Shown here piece by piece: positions 17,404 through 26,147 of a DNA stretch of 64,000 nt (positions are counted from its first letter, which is position 1; the number at the start of each line of letters is the position of its first letter). The DNA comes from Paenibacillus polymyxa (GTDB lineage Bacteria > Bacillota > Bacilli > Paenibacillales > Paenibacillaceae). Below the pieces are notes generated by a model, which searched no databases, was not told the DNA's origin, and was given only the letters and a program-made list of their open reading frames with translations. A program made the position numbers and the translations under genes. The stretch covers positions 1,240,001-1,304,000 of the forward strand of contig NZ_CP015423.1 of NCBI RefSeq assembly GCF_001719045.1, in the 5' to 3' direction.

Positions 17404-17811
17404 CTAGCGTGCTTCCTTGAGTTCTCCAATGAGCTCTTTTCCCAGTTGTATAGCCATATCTGTCAGCACTCGGATTTCATCCTTGGTTGCATGATCCAAA
17501 TGTGCCCCGCAGCAAATGGCAAAATTGCCCGCAAACTCTTTTCGCAAGCGAACTGCAATTTCTTCGGTAATATAAAATTCCTTATGGTTTTGTAATTGCA
17601 CAGTTTGAATCGGCTCGAGCCTGGCCCCTGCTGTAATCGTTCCCAAATGGGGCTGATCACCGCCAGAAATGAGTACAATGATATCTTCTCCCATAAAATA
17701 GGCATCCAGCACAAGACGGATACGTCCGCTTTCTTTTTGCAAATGAATCATATAATCCTCTCCTGCTAAAAATATTATTGTGAAACGATTCACTTTATGA
17801 GCATTATTCAT
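17404..17811 (-). CDS. LpdD-like protein (prenylated-flavin chaperone family)
   Basis: 135 residues. The motif ISGGDQPHLGTI followed by a helix-rich half with GAHLDHATKDEI resembles the small subunit D of gallate-type decarboxylases (LpdD), thought to help prenylated FMN. No UbiD-type decarboxylase or UbiX gene is adjacent, so the role here is unclear. The start ATG 17811 (MNNAHKVNRF) has AGGA 10 nt upstream; a TTG 27 nt earlier is less likely. Assignment from remembered family motifs, moderate certainty. Confidence 0.55.
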   Translation of the reverse strand: MNNAHKVNRFTIIFLAGEDYMIHLQKESGRIRLVLDAYFMGEDIIVLISGGDQPHLGTITAGARLEPIQTVQLQNHKEFYITEEIAVRLRKEFAGNFAICCGAHLDHATKDEIRVLTDMAIQLGKELIGELKEAR

Positions 17812-17846
17812 TGTATCGCTTCCTGAACGGCTCGACAATTAAAAAT

Positions 17847-17887
17847 GGCCCACAGCAGCCTCTATAAACCGTGGCTTGCTGTGGGCC
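17847..17887 (-). terminator. Intrinsic terminator of the large protease gene
   Basis: GGCCCACAGCA and TGCTGTGGGCC form an 11-bp stem; on the reverse strand it runs into ATTTTTAA. It lies 44 nt past the stop at 17931. Confidence 0.8.
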
Positions 17888-17930
17888 TTCATTGCTATTC
17901 TAAAAGAAGCCTTCCCTTTCCTACTGGCTG

Positions 17931-20900
17931 TTAACGGATTGTGATCGTATGCACAGTCTTACCGCTTGCGCCGTCATTATCCGTCACCGTTAGCTCTACG
18001 GTATACGTTCCAGCTGTGGTGAATTTATGCTTCACCTTGGAACCGACTGCCGTATCGCCATCGCCAAAATTCCAGCTGTAGCTGACGATTTCACCATCTA
18101 CATCACGGGAAGCTTTGGCGTTAAATTGTACATTTTTGTTCTTCTTAGCTGATTCATTAGCCTGAATAATGGCTACTGGCTTTTCATTGGATGTAGGTGG
18201 ATTCGGATCAGGGTTCTGTCCTCCACCATTGGTTACATACAATTTTCCTGGCGCCTCCGTCTCCACTTCATTTCCCGCTGCATCCCTTACCCGGATCACG
18301 ATGACTCCGCCTTCTAGGTTCAGAGAAGATGAAGTGAAATAAGTACCTTCATAGTGGCCTGACGAAGTTTCATTTAATGGAATATCGTTGCGGCCCAAAG
18401 TGGACAGGTTGAAAGGCAGCTCCACATGGAAGGACGCCTCCAAACCGGATGCACTGTCAAAAGATACTCGTACCGGCTGCCCTGGAGTAATACGCACATC
18501 CTCCGCAGGGCTAATGTTTTCAAGCTTCGGCAGAGCTGTATCGACATACACCGAGCGCGTAACGGTTGTTTCGTTTTCGGCAAGATCCTTGGCCATCACC
18601 GTAATTTGATTTTCGCCTTCGTTGATAAGCAATCGCTTGTTAAAGCTGCCATCACTTCCAAATTCAGCGGGCTCACCGTTAATCGACAATTCGGTGAGGA
18701 ACTCGTCGTACACGGTACCGATAACACTAACTACACCCGCGTTCGTACGGGCTCCTTCATCAGGAGAAGTCAGGATCAGACCCGGTTTAGTCTGATCGAG
18801 CGTCACAACTACCGTTTCGGAACGATCCGTTAATTTGCCGTATACCGCTGCTTGAACACTTAGCGGATTAGCACCTGGCTGAAGATCAACCGAAAAACTG
18901 AACTGACGATCCTTCACTTTCGTTGTGCCAGCCAGTTCCTTACCGTTAAAGAGCTGAATATCGGCTCCTTCTGCCGGGGAAGTTCCTGTTACGGTAATCG
19001 ACTCTTCCTGCGTATACGTAGCCTTCGTAGGAGTCGTAATCGTTGGAGCATTCACCGGATATCTGACGATAGCCCGGATCATGTAGTTCCCTTCCTCCTC
19101 AGGTGATTGGCTCCATGCTCCGCTTACACCTTGCCAGCTGCGAAGTGCATTCGGGCCACTCTCATCTGTAGCAAGACCTGGCGACTGTGTGCCTACAGCA
19201 GACTGTGTATATACGATGTAGAAGTCACCTTGAACCGTCACCGGCTCTGGAAGCTGCACCGTCGTCCATTGTGTCTCATCCCTTACGGCAGTCCCGTCGA
19301 ATGGACCAGCCAATAATCGTCCAGGTGCTCCTGCCGCACCGGAGGCGTCATAGATAGAATATTGGAATGCCGTTCCTCCCGGATTCGGGAAGGCAGAGTT
19401 CCAGAACAAAAGCGATGCTCCTGTCACTTGAGCCACTTCCGACTCAGGCGTCATTCTGACTGCCCATGAATTGCCTGCCGCGTTAAAGGCTCTAGCATTT
19501 TCTCCTGTCCCATCATCGTAGGCAATGCCTCCCTGGAACCCGATGAAAGGTTTCAACGTGACATTCGCTACCACACTACCGTTCGGAGGAGCAGTAACGG
19601 ATACACTGTCGCTATAATAATTCTCAGCTGAAATGGACAATGTGTATGTTCCTTCCAGCACGTCCAGCGTAAATTCTCCAGCCTCATTCGTCTCTACCGG
19701 AGCAATACGCGCATCCTCCAGCACCAACACTTTCGCTTTTTGGATCGGTTCACCGGATTGCTTGTCGGTAATGACCCCATGAATCGTACCGTGAGGTACG
19801 GCCTGAAGACTAAAGTTTGCTCTTATGACTTTGTTATTCTCAATCGTGACTGCTTTCGTTTGAGGCACATAACCATAGGCTTCAGCCTTCAGCGTATAGT
19901 CGCCTGCCACATGGGTGAAGCTGTATTTGCCCGTGGTCGGATCCGTTTTCACCGAACGTCCGGTTTCCAATACCGTAACCGTAGCGCTGGCTGGAAGACT
20001 GTCGAGACCGACACGTCCACTATCCACCGTTGTTTCTGCCGGCTTCACTTTCTCCTGGAATTCACTCTTTTCAGTGCTTGTAATTTTGTACAGCGGGAAT
20101 TGTTCTTCCGCTTTTTCCAGCTTGATATTCGACTCAGGTACGATGTCCTTGGTCACTGTCGCAGCTGGAATGCCCAGCACACGGAAATCGTCAATGTACC
20201 AGCCGTTCTTGTTCACACTGTTATCCGATTTCAAACGGAAGCGAATTTGAATCTCATTGCCGGTGTAGCTATCCAGATTGTAATAAACTGGAGTCCACTT
20301 TTTCCCGTTCGTGTTGTGAGAGAACTTGCCCAGCTCGCTCCACGTGTCGCCATTGTTTTTGGACACTTCCACATAACCGTAATCATAGCCGGCCTCAATT
20401 TCAAACCAGTGATTGAAGGTCAGTGTTGCGTTGCGTACAGCCTGCAAATTAATTTTGGGAGAAACCAGCGAAAATTCAGCTCCGTTCTCATAATTGCTAT
20501 CAAGATCGGTTGCCCACACATTGGGTCTGGACGCTGCGCTCTCTGGTCCTACTTCCTTGGGAATGCCGCGTTCCCACTCATCCTTGGTACCGGAATGAGT
20601 CCAGCCATTATCCGAGCTGCCGTCAAAATGATCGCTATACAGCGTATCTGGCACGTCTACTCTCAGAGAAGCCTCATTCGACTTGATTCCTTCATTGCCA
20701 CTATAATCCTCAGCCGCCACTGCATAATGATAGGTCGCTCCACCGACCGTGATGGTATCTGTGAGTGTCAGTGCTGAGGTTGTACCGATGGAAGTATAAT
20801 TTTTGCCTGATTGGGTAGAACGATACACCTTGTACTGCTTTACATCATCATCGGAGGAAGCATTCCAGGCCAGTGTGACGTTACCCACAGTATCTGCTTC

Positions 20901-23435
20901 AGCAGTCAAATTGCTCGGCGCAGCAGGTGCAACGGTGTCTGGCTCCTGAATCGACAGATCGTCAATATACCAGCCATCTTTCACAACCGTATTGTCACTC
21001 GTAAAGTTGAACAGGAGGTATACCTTTTGACCCGCGAATGCCCGCAAATCAAGATATTGTGTTTTCCAGCCGTTGCTGGTGCCGGTAAACGATAATACCT
21101 GCTCAAACGCATTCTGATTGTTTGTGGTTGCTACGTACACTTTGCCGAAATCAGAATTGTTTTCAAGATCGTACCAATGCTTGAAGCTGACCAGTGCCCC
21201 TTTTGAGCTCTCGGTCAGATCAATCGGAGGGGCCATAAAATAACTGTTGGAGTTGGCCTGATATTGGCCTTCGAGATTAGTCGCGATGACCTTTGTACCC
21301 GAATGTGCGCTTTTAGGGCCGCTTGTCGGAGTTCCCCATTTCCAAACACTGCCCTGTCCACCGATATTAATACCGGCAATGTCTTTTTCGAAGTCTTGTG
21401 TGTAGCCTGGTTTTACGCCTTTGGAGATTTTAACCTTGTATACTTCAGTTTCAAATCCATTATTACCATAATCATTTACACGAATATAGTATTCCAGACC
21501 AGCGCTGTCCACCAAAAAAGTCGGGATAGATGCTTGATATGTACCATCTTTGCTGTCGCCGGAGGTCCGTTCCAACGGAATATATACATAGTTTGACGTA
21601 CCTGCTGTTTTGGCAAAGGCCTCAACGGCTGTCACGCCGACATCATCCGTTACATGAGCAGTCAGAGGTATATCAATACCCTCGAATGCCGCTGCGGGCG
21701 GTGTATGCTCGAGAACAGGTGCTTCCAGATCGTCGCCACCCGTTACAACTTTACCAGACACGGAGCCCAGACCTTGCATGACCGAACCGACTGCATCCAG
21801 CGCATTAATGACACCATGTCCGTAGCCATTGTTTGGCGAAGTAGGATATGTGCTGTCCGTGCGGGGTGTAGCTGTGTTCATCAAAATTTCCTCAAGCTGA
21901 TCTACGGTAAGCGAATGATTCGCTTGTAGCAACAGAGCTGCAAGGCCCGCAACATGAGGTCCCGCCATGGAAGTACCGTTATACCCACCTTTATAGGCGC
22001 CACCAGCGACAGATGACCGGATATTCACACCCGGTGCGGAAACTTCTGGCTTCACCTCACCATAGGGTGAGGGTCCTAACAATGAGAAGCTGGCCAGATT
22101 ATCATTGCTATCCGTGGCTCCAGTAGCAAAGGATTCCGGATAGTTCGCCGGATTGGCTACCGAGGCAGGTCCGCCCGGATTGGAAAGAGAGGTATTACCT
22201 GCGGAGAATTCGGGGAAGATTTGAGCATCCCGCCATGCCTGAACCACAGGGCGGAACCATTCATCAAGACCCGGTCCACCTCCCCACGAGTTGTTCACTA
22301 CGTCTGGAGCAAGCTCGGGATGAAGATTCCCTTGGGCATCTTTTGGCGCAAGCAGCCATTGACCACCATCCAGTATAATCGCATCCGTCGTTTCCGGATT
22401 AAAAATCCGAACCGCAATCCACTTCGCACCAGGTGCAACGCCAACTCGATTCGTTCCGTTTTCCTCAGAGCCGACCATCGTGCCCATCGTATGTGTACCA
22501 TGGGAATCGTCTTCCTGATCGACCGGAAGCGTCGCATGACTATGCGGATCGTACCAGCTCAGTTCGGGATTCACGACATTGCCTGCCGCGTCCAGCCCCC
22601 GCCATTTGCGATGAAGGGCCGGATGTGTATAATCTACACCTGTATCCAGATTGGCAACCACGATTCCGGTTCCGTCAATTCCCTTTTCCCACACTTGTGG
22701 TGCGTTAATATGGGATATGTTCCATTCCACCGTAGATGGGTCTACAGCGTTCTTACCTGCATTGCCAGGCTTAGCCGATGTTTTGCCATCGTCCTTCTCC
22801 AGCTCTACAGCCTTCTCTACCGTTGCAGACTTCGCCGTTGCTGCTGTCGCTGTTTCAGCCGTTTTGGCATTTGCTCCCTCTGCTTGCTTGTCAACTGTCA
22901 CCTTTTGCAGATAACGCGTTTCATTCGGCAAGACTTTATCGACCTCAGGCAGCTGCGAAATATGATCCAGCACCTCCTTGGTGCTTGTTACAGCCAATGC
23001 ATTGACAATAAAAAAGCTTTTATATTCCTTCACTCCGCCGCTCTCTGATTGCTTATCCAAATAATTTTCAAGCCCATATTGGGTTCTTGAAGCCGTTTCA
23101 CGCAGAGAACTGATCACATGGCTGCGCGCAGCCATTTTGGCAGCGGAAGGTGTTATTTTCTCAAGTGAGGCCTTTTGGAGAGCATTTTTGGAAACCTTGT
23201 TGGTGTCTACCTGTTCTTTTAATTTGACCAGATAGGTAACATAGTTATTCTCCTCAAACTGTTTGGTCAGTTTCGGGGACACCTTCGCGGTCGTGACCTT
23301 GTGCGAGGCTGATTTCAGCTCCAGCTTGGAGCCATCCGGTGTGTTATTCGCCAAAGCAGGTTGAACAAAGGAAAAGGCCATTAGCAAAGATAGTCCGATA
23401 GATAGTGGTTTCTTGAATCGTTTAGGTTTAATCAA
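17931..23435 (-). CDS. Large secreted S8 subtilase, bacillopeptidase F-like, multidomain
   Basis: 1834 residues. Order: signal peptide (cut near 29); I9-type propeptide (about 55-180); subtilisin domain with Asp264 (NLDTGVDY), His312 (DSHGTHTMG), Asn414 (SAGN) and Ser489 (NGTSMAGPH); two jelly-roll/MAM-like modules (each with DFE or DHFDGS, WKWG or WERG and GWYIDDL/F motifs) separated by an FN3 domain (APSNLTAEADTVGN); two carboxypeptidase-regulatory-like beta modules; further beta domains; a C-terminal PKD domain (SYSWNFGDG). It should be an exported protease with binding modules. The start is TTG 23435, matching the paralog's start. There is no LPXTG or S-layer anchor. Confidence 0.92.
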   Translation of the reverse strand: MIKPKRFKKPLSIGLSLLMAFSFVQPALANNTPDGSKLELKSASHKVTTAKVSPKLTKQFEENNYVTYLVKLKEQVDTNKVSKNALQKASLEKITPSAAKMAARSHVISSLRETASRTQYGLENYLDKQSESGGVKEYKSFFIVNALAVTSTKEVLDHISQLPEVDKVLPNETRYLQKVTVDKQAEGANAKTAETATAATAKSATVEKAVELEKDDGKTSAKPGNAGKNAVDPSTVEWNISHINAPQVWEKGIDGTGIVVANLDTGVDYTHPALHRKWRGLDAAGNVVNPELSWYDPHSHATLPVDQEDDSHGTHTMGTMVGSEENGTNRVGVAPGAKWIAVRIFNPETTDAIILDGGQWLLAPKDAQGNLHPELAPDVVNNSWGGGPGLDEWFRPVVQAWRDAQIFPEFSAGNTSLSNPGGPASVANPANYPESFATGATDSNDNLASFSLLGPSPYGEVKPEVSAPGVNIRSSVAGGAYKGGYNGTSMAGPHVAGLAALLLQANHSLTVDQLEEILMNTATPRTDSTYPTSPNNGYGHGVINALDAVGSVMQGLGSVSGKVVTGGDDLEAPVLEHTPPAAAFEGIDIPLTAHVTDDVGVTAVEAFAKTAGTSNYVYIPLERTSGDSKDGTYQASIPTFLVDSAGLEYYIRVNDYGNNGFETEVYKVKISKGVKPGYTQDFEKDIAGINIGGQGSVWKWGTPTSGPKSAHSGTKVIATNLEGQYQANSNSYFMAPPIDLTESSKGALVSFKHWYDLENNSDFGKVYVATTNNQNAFEQVLSFTGTSNGWKTQYLDLRAFAGQKVYLLFNFTSDNTVVKDGWYIDDLSIQEPDTVAPAAPSNLTAEADTVGNVTLAWNASSDDDVKQYKVYRSTQSGKNYTSIGTTSALTLTDTITVGGATYHYAVAAEDYSGNEGIKSNEASLRVDVPDTLYSDHFDGSSDNGWTHSGTKDEWERGIPKEVGPESAASRPNVWATDLDSNYENGAEFSLVSPKINLQAVRNATLTFNHWFEIEAGYDYGYVEVSKNNGDTWSELGKFSHNTNGKKWTPVYYNLDSYTGNEIQIRFRLKSDNSVNKNGWYIDDFRVLGIPAATVTKDIVPESNIKLEKAEEQFPLYKITSTEKSEFQEKVKPAETTVDSGRVGLDSLPASATVTVLETGRSVKTDPTTGKYSFTHVAGDYTLKAEAYGYVPQTKAVTIENNKVIRANFSLQAVPHGTIHGVITDKQSGEPIQKAKVLVLEDARIAPVETNEAGEFTLDVLEGTYTLSISAENYYSDSVSVTAPPNGSVVANVTLKPFIGFQGGIAYDDGTGENARAFNAAGNSWAVRMTPESEVAQVTGASLLFWNSAFPNPGGTAFQYSIYDASGAAGAPGRLLAGPFDGTAVRDETQWTTVQLPEPVTVQGDFYIVYTQSAVGTQSPGLATDESGPNALRSWQGVSGAWSQSPEEEGNYMIRAIVRYPVNAPTITTPTKATYTQEESITVTGTSPAEGADIQLFNGKELAGTTKVKDRQFSFSVDLQPGANPLSVQAAVYGKLTDRSETVVVTLDQTKPGLILTSPDEGARTNAGVVSVIGTVYDEFLTELSINGEPAEFGSDGSFNKRLLINEGENQITVMAKDLAENETTVTRSVYVDTALPKLENISPAEDVRITPGQPVRVSFDSASGLEASFHVELPFNLSTLGRNDIPLNETSSGHYEGTYFTSSSLNLEGGVIVIRVRDAAGNEVETEAPGKLYVTNGGGQNPDPNPPTSNEKPVAIIQANESAKKNKNVQFNAKASRDVDGEIVSYSWNFGDGDTAVGSKVKHKFTTAGTYTVELTVTDNDGASGKTVHTITIR

Positions 23436-23550
23436 TTACTTCTCCACTCCTTTTACTAGGTTTAATGTTTCTGGAATAACCTGTACAGAGTAAGACCTCA
23501 TACCTTACACATCAAACACACGTTTTGCGCAACACGATGTGGTTGGCGAC

Positions 23551-23619
23551 CACCTCCTTCATAGAATATAGAGGCACAAAAATATTTGGCTGTTCATAGG
23601 TGGTGGTACTTCATAGGTG
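23551..23619 (-). promoter_or_regulatory. Leader of the large protease: free-standing SD and direct repeats
   Basis: GAAGGAGGTG (23560-23551, reverse strand) lies 115 nt before the TTG start, far too distant to serve it; the start has its own AAAGGAG. Upstream, TTCATAGGTG occurs twice on the forward strand (23593-23602 and 23610-23619). The SD could start a 13-codon leader ORF or act as an mRNA-stabilising STAB-SD. Confidence 0.45.
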
Positions 23620-24001
23620 AGTTTACAATTCCAATAGGAAGCGATGAAATTTAGTAGAAACCAAGGAGAACAAGCAGGAGAACTTCGAAGAAAAGACATG
23701 TTATATCATTACAGTTTATATTAAAAATTGATATATAATCATATATTATGGAATAGTATAAAGTTATCAAAACAGATATACAAGTCATTTTTTTGCATTT
23801 TTCTTGAAATTCTATGACTTTTATATTCTTTTATGTACGAAACCCCTTTTTTGCGGCTACGTAATAGTGCATTACACGGTTAACAGGTGTATGCAATCTC
23901 TGTACGAGCCGCTCAAAGGGATTTCGGGGGTCTTTCTTAATCCTATCTTTCGCTCTATATCTTGTTCATTGGAAGTCGCTTATGGGATTTTTGCAAAATC
24001 C
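23620..24001. other. AT-rich intergenic region between the two proteases
   Basis: No coding sequence is supported. A 17-bp imperfect palindrome (GGATTTTTGCAAAATCC, 23986-24002) abuts the stop of the 541-aa protease. It lacks a T run, so I cannot call it a terminator. Confidence 0.4.
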
Positions 24002-25627
24002 TCACTTAAGTACGGAGTTCACCGCAGCAAGCGCGTCGATCAGACCATATCCGTAACCATTGTTCGGTGAAGTCCGATACTGGCTATCTGTCAGCGGCGT
24101 CGCTGTTTTTGAAATAACATCCTCCAGTTGATCCACAGTCAAAGATGGCTTGGCCTGAAGCAGTAATGCCGCTAATCCAGCAGTATGCGGACCTGCCATG
24201 GAGGTACCATTCCATCCCCCCTCATACACTCCACCCGGTACAGAAGAACGGATGTTGACACCAGGAGCCGAAATTTCAGGCTTCACTTCGCCATAAGGAG
24301 AAGGACCGCGCAGTGAGAAGCTGGCCAGCTTGTTGTTAATGTCCGTGGCTCCTGTTGCATAAGCTTCCGGCAGATTTGCCGGATTGGCTACAGACCCAGG
24401 TCCGCCCGGATTGGACAATGTTGTGTTGCCTGCGGAGAACTCAGGGAAAATCTGAGCCGCTCTCCACGCCTTGGTGACTGGACGATACCATTCATCCAGA
24501 CCAGGTCCGCCGCCCCAAGAGTTATTCACCACATCCGGTGCAAGCTCAGGGTGCTTTTTACCGTTTTTATCTACAGGAGCAAGAATCCATTGTCCACCGT
24601 CCAGTAAGATGGAGTCGGTCGTATCTGGATTGAATACTCGAACCGCAATCCATTTGGCGCCAGGGGCAACACCGATTTCATTCGTACCGTTGCTGTCCGA
24701 TCCAACGCTCGTACCCATCGTATGTGTACCATGTCCATTTGAATCAGTTGGCAGTGATGCTCCATCAACCGCATCATACCAGCTCAGTTCTGGATTAACG
24801 ACCTGACCGGAAGCGTTCAGACCACGCCATTTTCTTTTCAACGCCGGGTGAGTATATTCAACGCCTGTATCCAGATTGGCGACTACAATGCCTTTGCCGT
24901 CGATGCCTTTGGCCCAAACCTGTGGTGCTTTGATTTTAGAGATATTCCACTCGACACGGCTCGGCGTTACAGCATCCTTATACACGGATTCTTCCACTGA
25001 TTTTTGCGCATTCTCTTCCGTCACAGCCGTATCTACAGCGGCTTGATCTGCAACCGCTTGGTCAGCTGTAGATTCCTCAACTACGGGCTGGGCATCCTTA
25101 TCTATTTCTACCTTTTGCAGTTCCCGCTTTTCGTCCGGTAAAATTTTGTCGATCTCAGGAAGTGTGGCGAGATTATCCATGACCTCTTTCGTGCTGGTTA
25201 CCGCAAATGCATTCACGATAAAGTAACTCTTGTACTTTTTGACGTTTCCGTTATTGACTTCCTTCTTTAAGTATTCCTCCACGGATTGTTGCGTTTTTTC
25301 TGCTGTATCCATGAGAGAGTTCACAACCGTTGTACGTACAGAAAGCTTAGCAGCAGCGGGTGAAATTTGCTCAGCAGAGGCCTTTTGAAAAGCATGCTTG
25401 GCAACTGACTCCGTATCCACCTGATCTTTTAATTTAACCAGATAGGTGACATACTCACTGGCACTGAATTGTTGGTTCAGCTTGGCAGAAACCTTGGCGG
25501 AAATCGTCGATGCTCCTGCTGAGGTGGTTGTGCTGGAATCACCATATACCGGAGAAATCAGAGAAAAAGCAAGAAGAGCGGTAAAACTGACCGACAGCGT
25601 CTTTTTGATATTTTTCGACTTAATCAA
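24002..25627 (-). CDS. Secreted S8 subtilase, bacillopeptidase F-like, catalytic form
   Basis: 541 residues. Signal peptide (cut near 29), propeptide (about 45-175), an acidic linker, then the catalytic domain with Asp253 (NLDTGVEY), His299 (NGHGTHTMG), Asn401 (SAGN) and Ser476 (NGTSMAGPH). It ends directly after the catalytic domain. It is closely similar throughout to the catalytic part of the neighbouring 1834-aa protease, so the pair arose by tandem duplication, with C-terminal modules gained or lost. The start TTG 25627 (MIKSKNIKKT) has AAGGGAG upstream and aligns with the paralog's TTG. Confidence 0.92.
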   Translation of the reverse strand: MIKSKNIKKTLSVSFTALLAFSLISPVYGDSSTTTSAGASTISAKVSAKLNQQFSASEYVTYLVKLKDQVDTESVAKHAFQKASAEQISPAAAKLSVRTTVVNSLMDTAEKTQQSVEEYLKKEVNNGNVKKYKSYFIVNAFAVTSTKEVMDNLATLPEIDKILPDEKRELQKVEIDKDAQPVVEESTADQAVADQAAVDTAVTEENAQKSVEESVYKDAVTPSRVEWNISKIKAPQVWAKGIDGKGIVVANLDTGVEYTHPALKRKWRGLNASGQVVNPELSWYDAVDGASLPTDSNGHGTHTMGTSVGSDSNGTNEIGVAPGAKWIAVRVFNPDTTDSILLDGGQWILAPVDKNGKKHPELAPDVVNNSWGGGPGLDEWYRPVTKAWRAAQIFPEFSAGNTTLSNPGGPGSVANPANLPEAYATGATDINNKLASFSLRGPSPYGEVKPEISAPGVNIRSSVPGGVYEGGWNGTSMAGPHTAGLAALLLQAKPSLTVDQLEDVISKTATPLTDSQYRTSPNNGYGYGLIDALAAVNSVLK

Positions 25628-25719
25628 TACTTTCCATCTCCCTTTACTTGGTTTTTTAATTCTCAAGGACAGCCTTCCGGGCAGCTACGTCAAAAGCTCA
25701 CAAAATAGCCTCTGGTACT

Positions 25720-25781
25720 CACCTCCTTTAAAAAATATAGATTCCGCCGGGGTGATATCCATAGGTCATCATTCTGAGGTG
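25720..25781 (-). promoter_or_regulatory. Leader of the 541-aa protease: free-standing SD and related repeats
   Basis: AAAGGAGGTG (25729-25720, reverse strand) lies 92 nt before the TTG start and is followed by a 10-codon ORF. Variants of the paralog's repeats occur upstream: TCCATAGGTC (25758-25767) and TTCTGAGGTG (25772-25781). Conservation of this layout across both paralogs suggests function. Confidence 0.45.
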
Positions 25782-26147
25782 AACAACCCTTGGTGCAGAC
25801 CGTAAAGAACGAGCATCGGGTAGAAACAGGTGGACAAGTTTGAAAATGATAAGTGAAAAAAATGAAGAGAAAGGTAGGATAAGAAATTTAGAAGTAATCG
25901 AGGAGGTTAATGTGCAAGTATTAAAATACAATTTAAAACAAAAGAATGAAACATATGGTATCTTTTGAATCTAGTATAGTGTCATAAAATCAGATATTCA
26001 AGCATTTTTTTTGAATTTTATTCCTTTTTTTCTTGAAGAAGAGAAAAATCTCTTCCATTTTCGAAGCAAATGCAAGTCTTTGTTATGCACTTGGTTTCGG
26101 GGATTAGAAGAGATTTTTCGGCATTCAGCAACAAATTTAAAAGAGTG
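25782..26147. other. Intergenic region between the protease and the SulP transporter
   Basis: AT-rich, divergent-looking spacer. The only coding hint is an 18-codon ORF at 25912-25968 (GTG start, 3 nt after AGGAGG); it is too short to call. Nothing else is recognised. Confidence 0.35.

Noticed and set aside
19740-20777. 345-codon forward ORF inside the large protease gene
   Set aside because: Antisense to well-supported FN3 and jelly-roll coding sequence; no start site or family.
22221-23048. 275-codon forward ORF opposite the protease catalytic domain
   Set aside because: The opposite strand encodes the catalytic triad region; this frame shows no domain.
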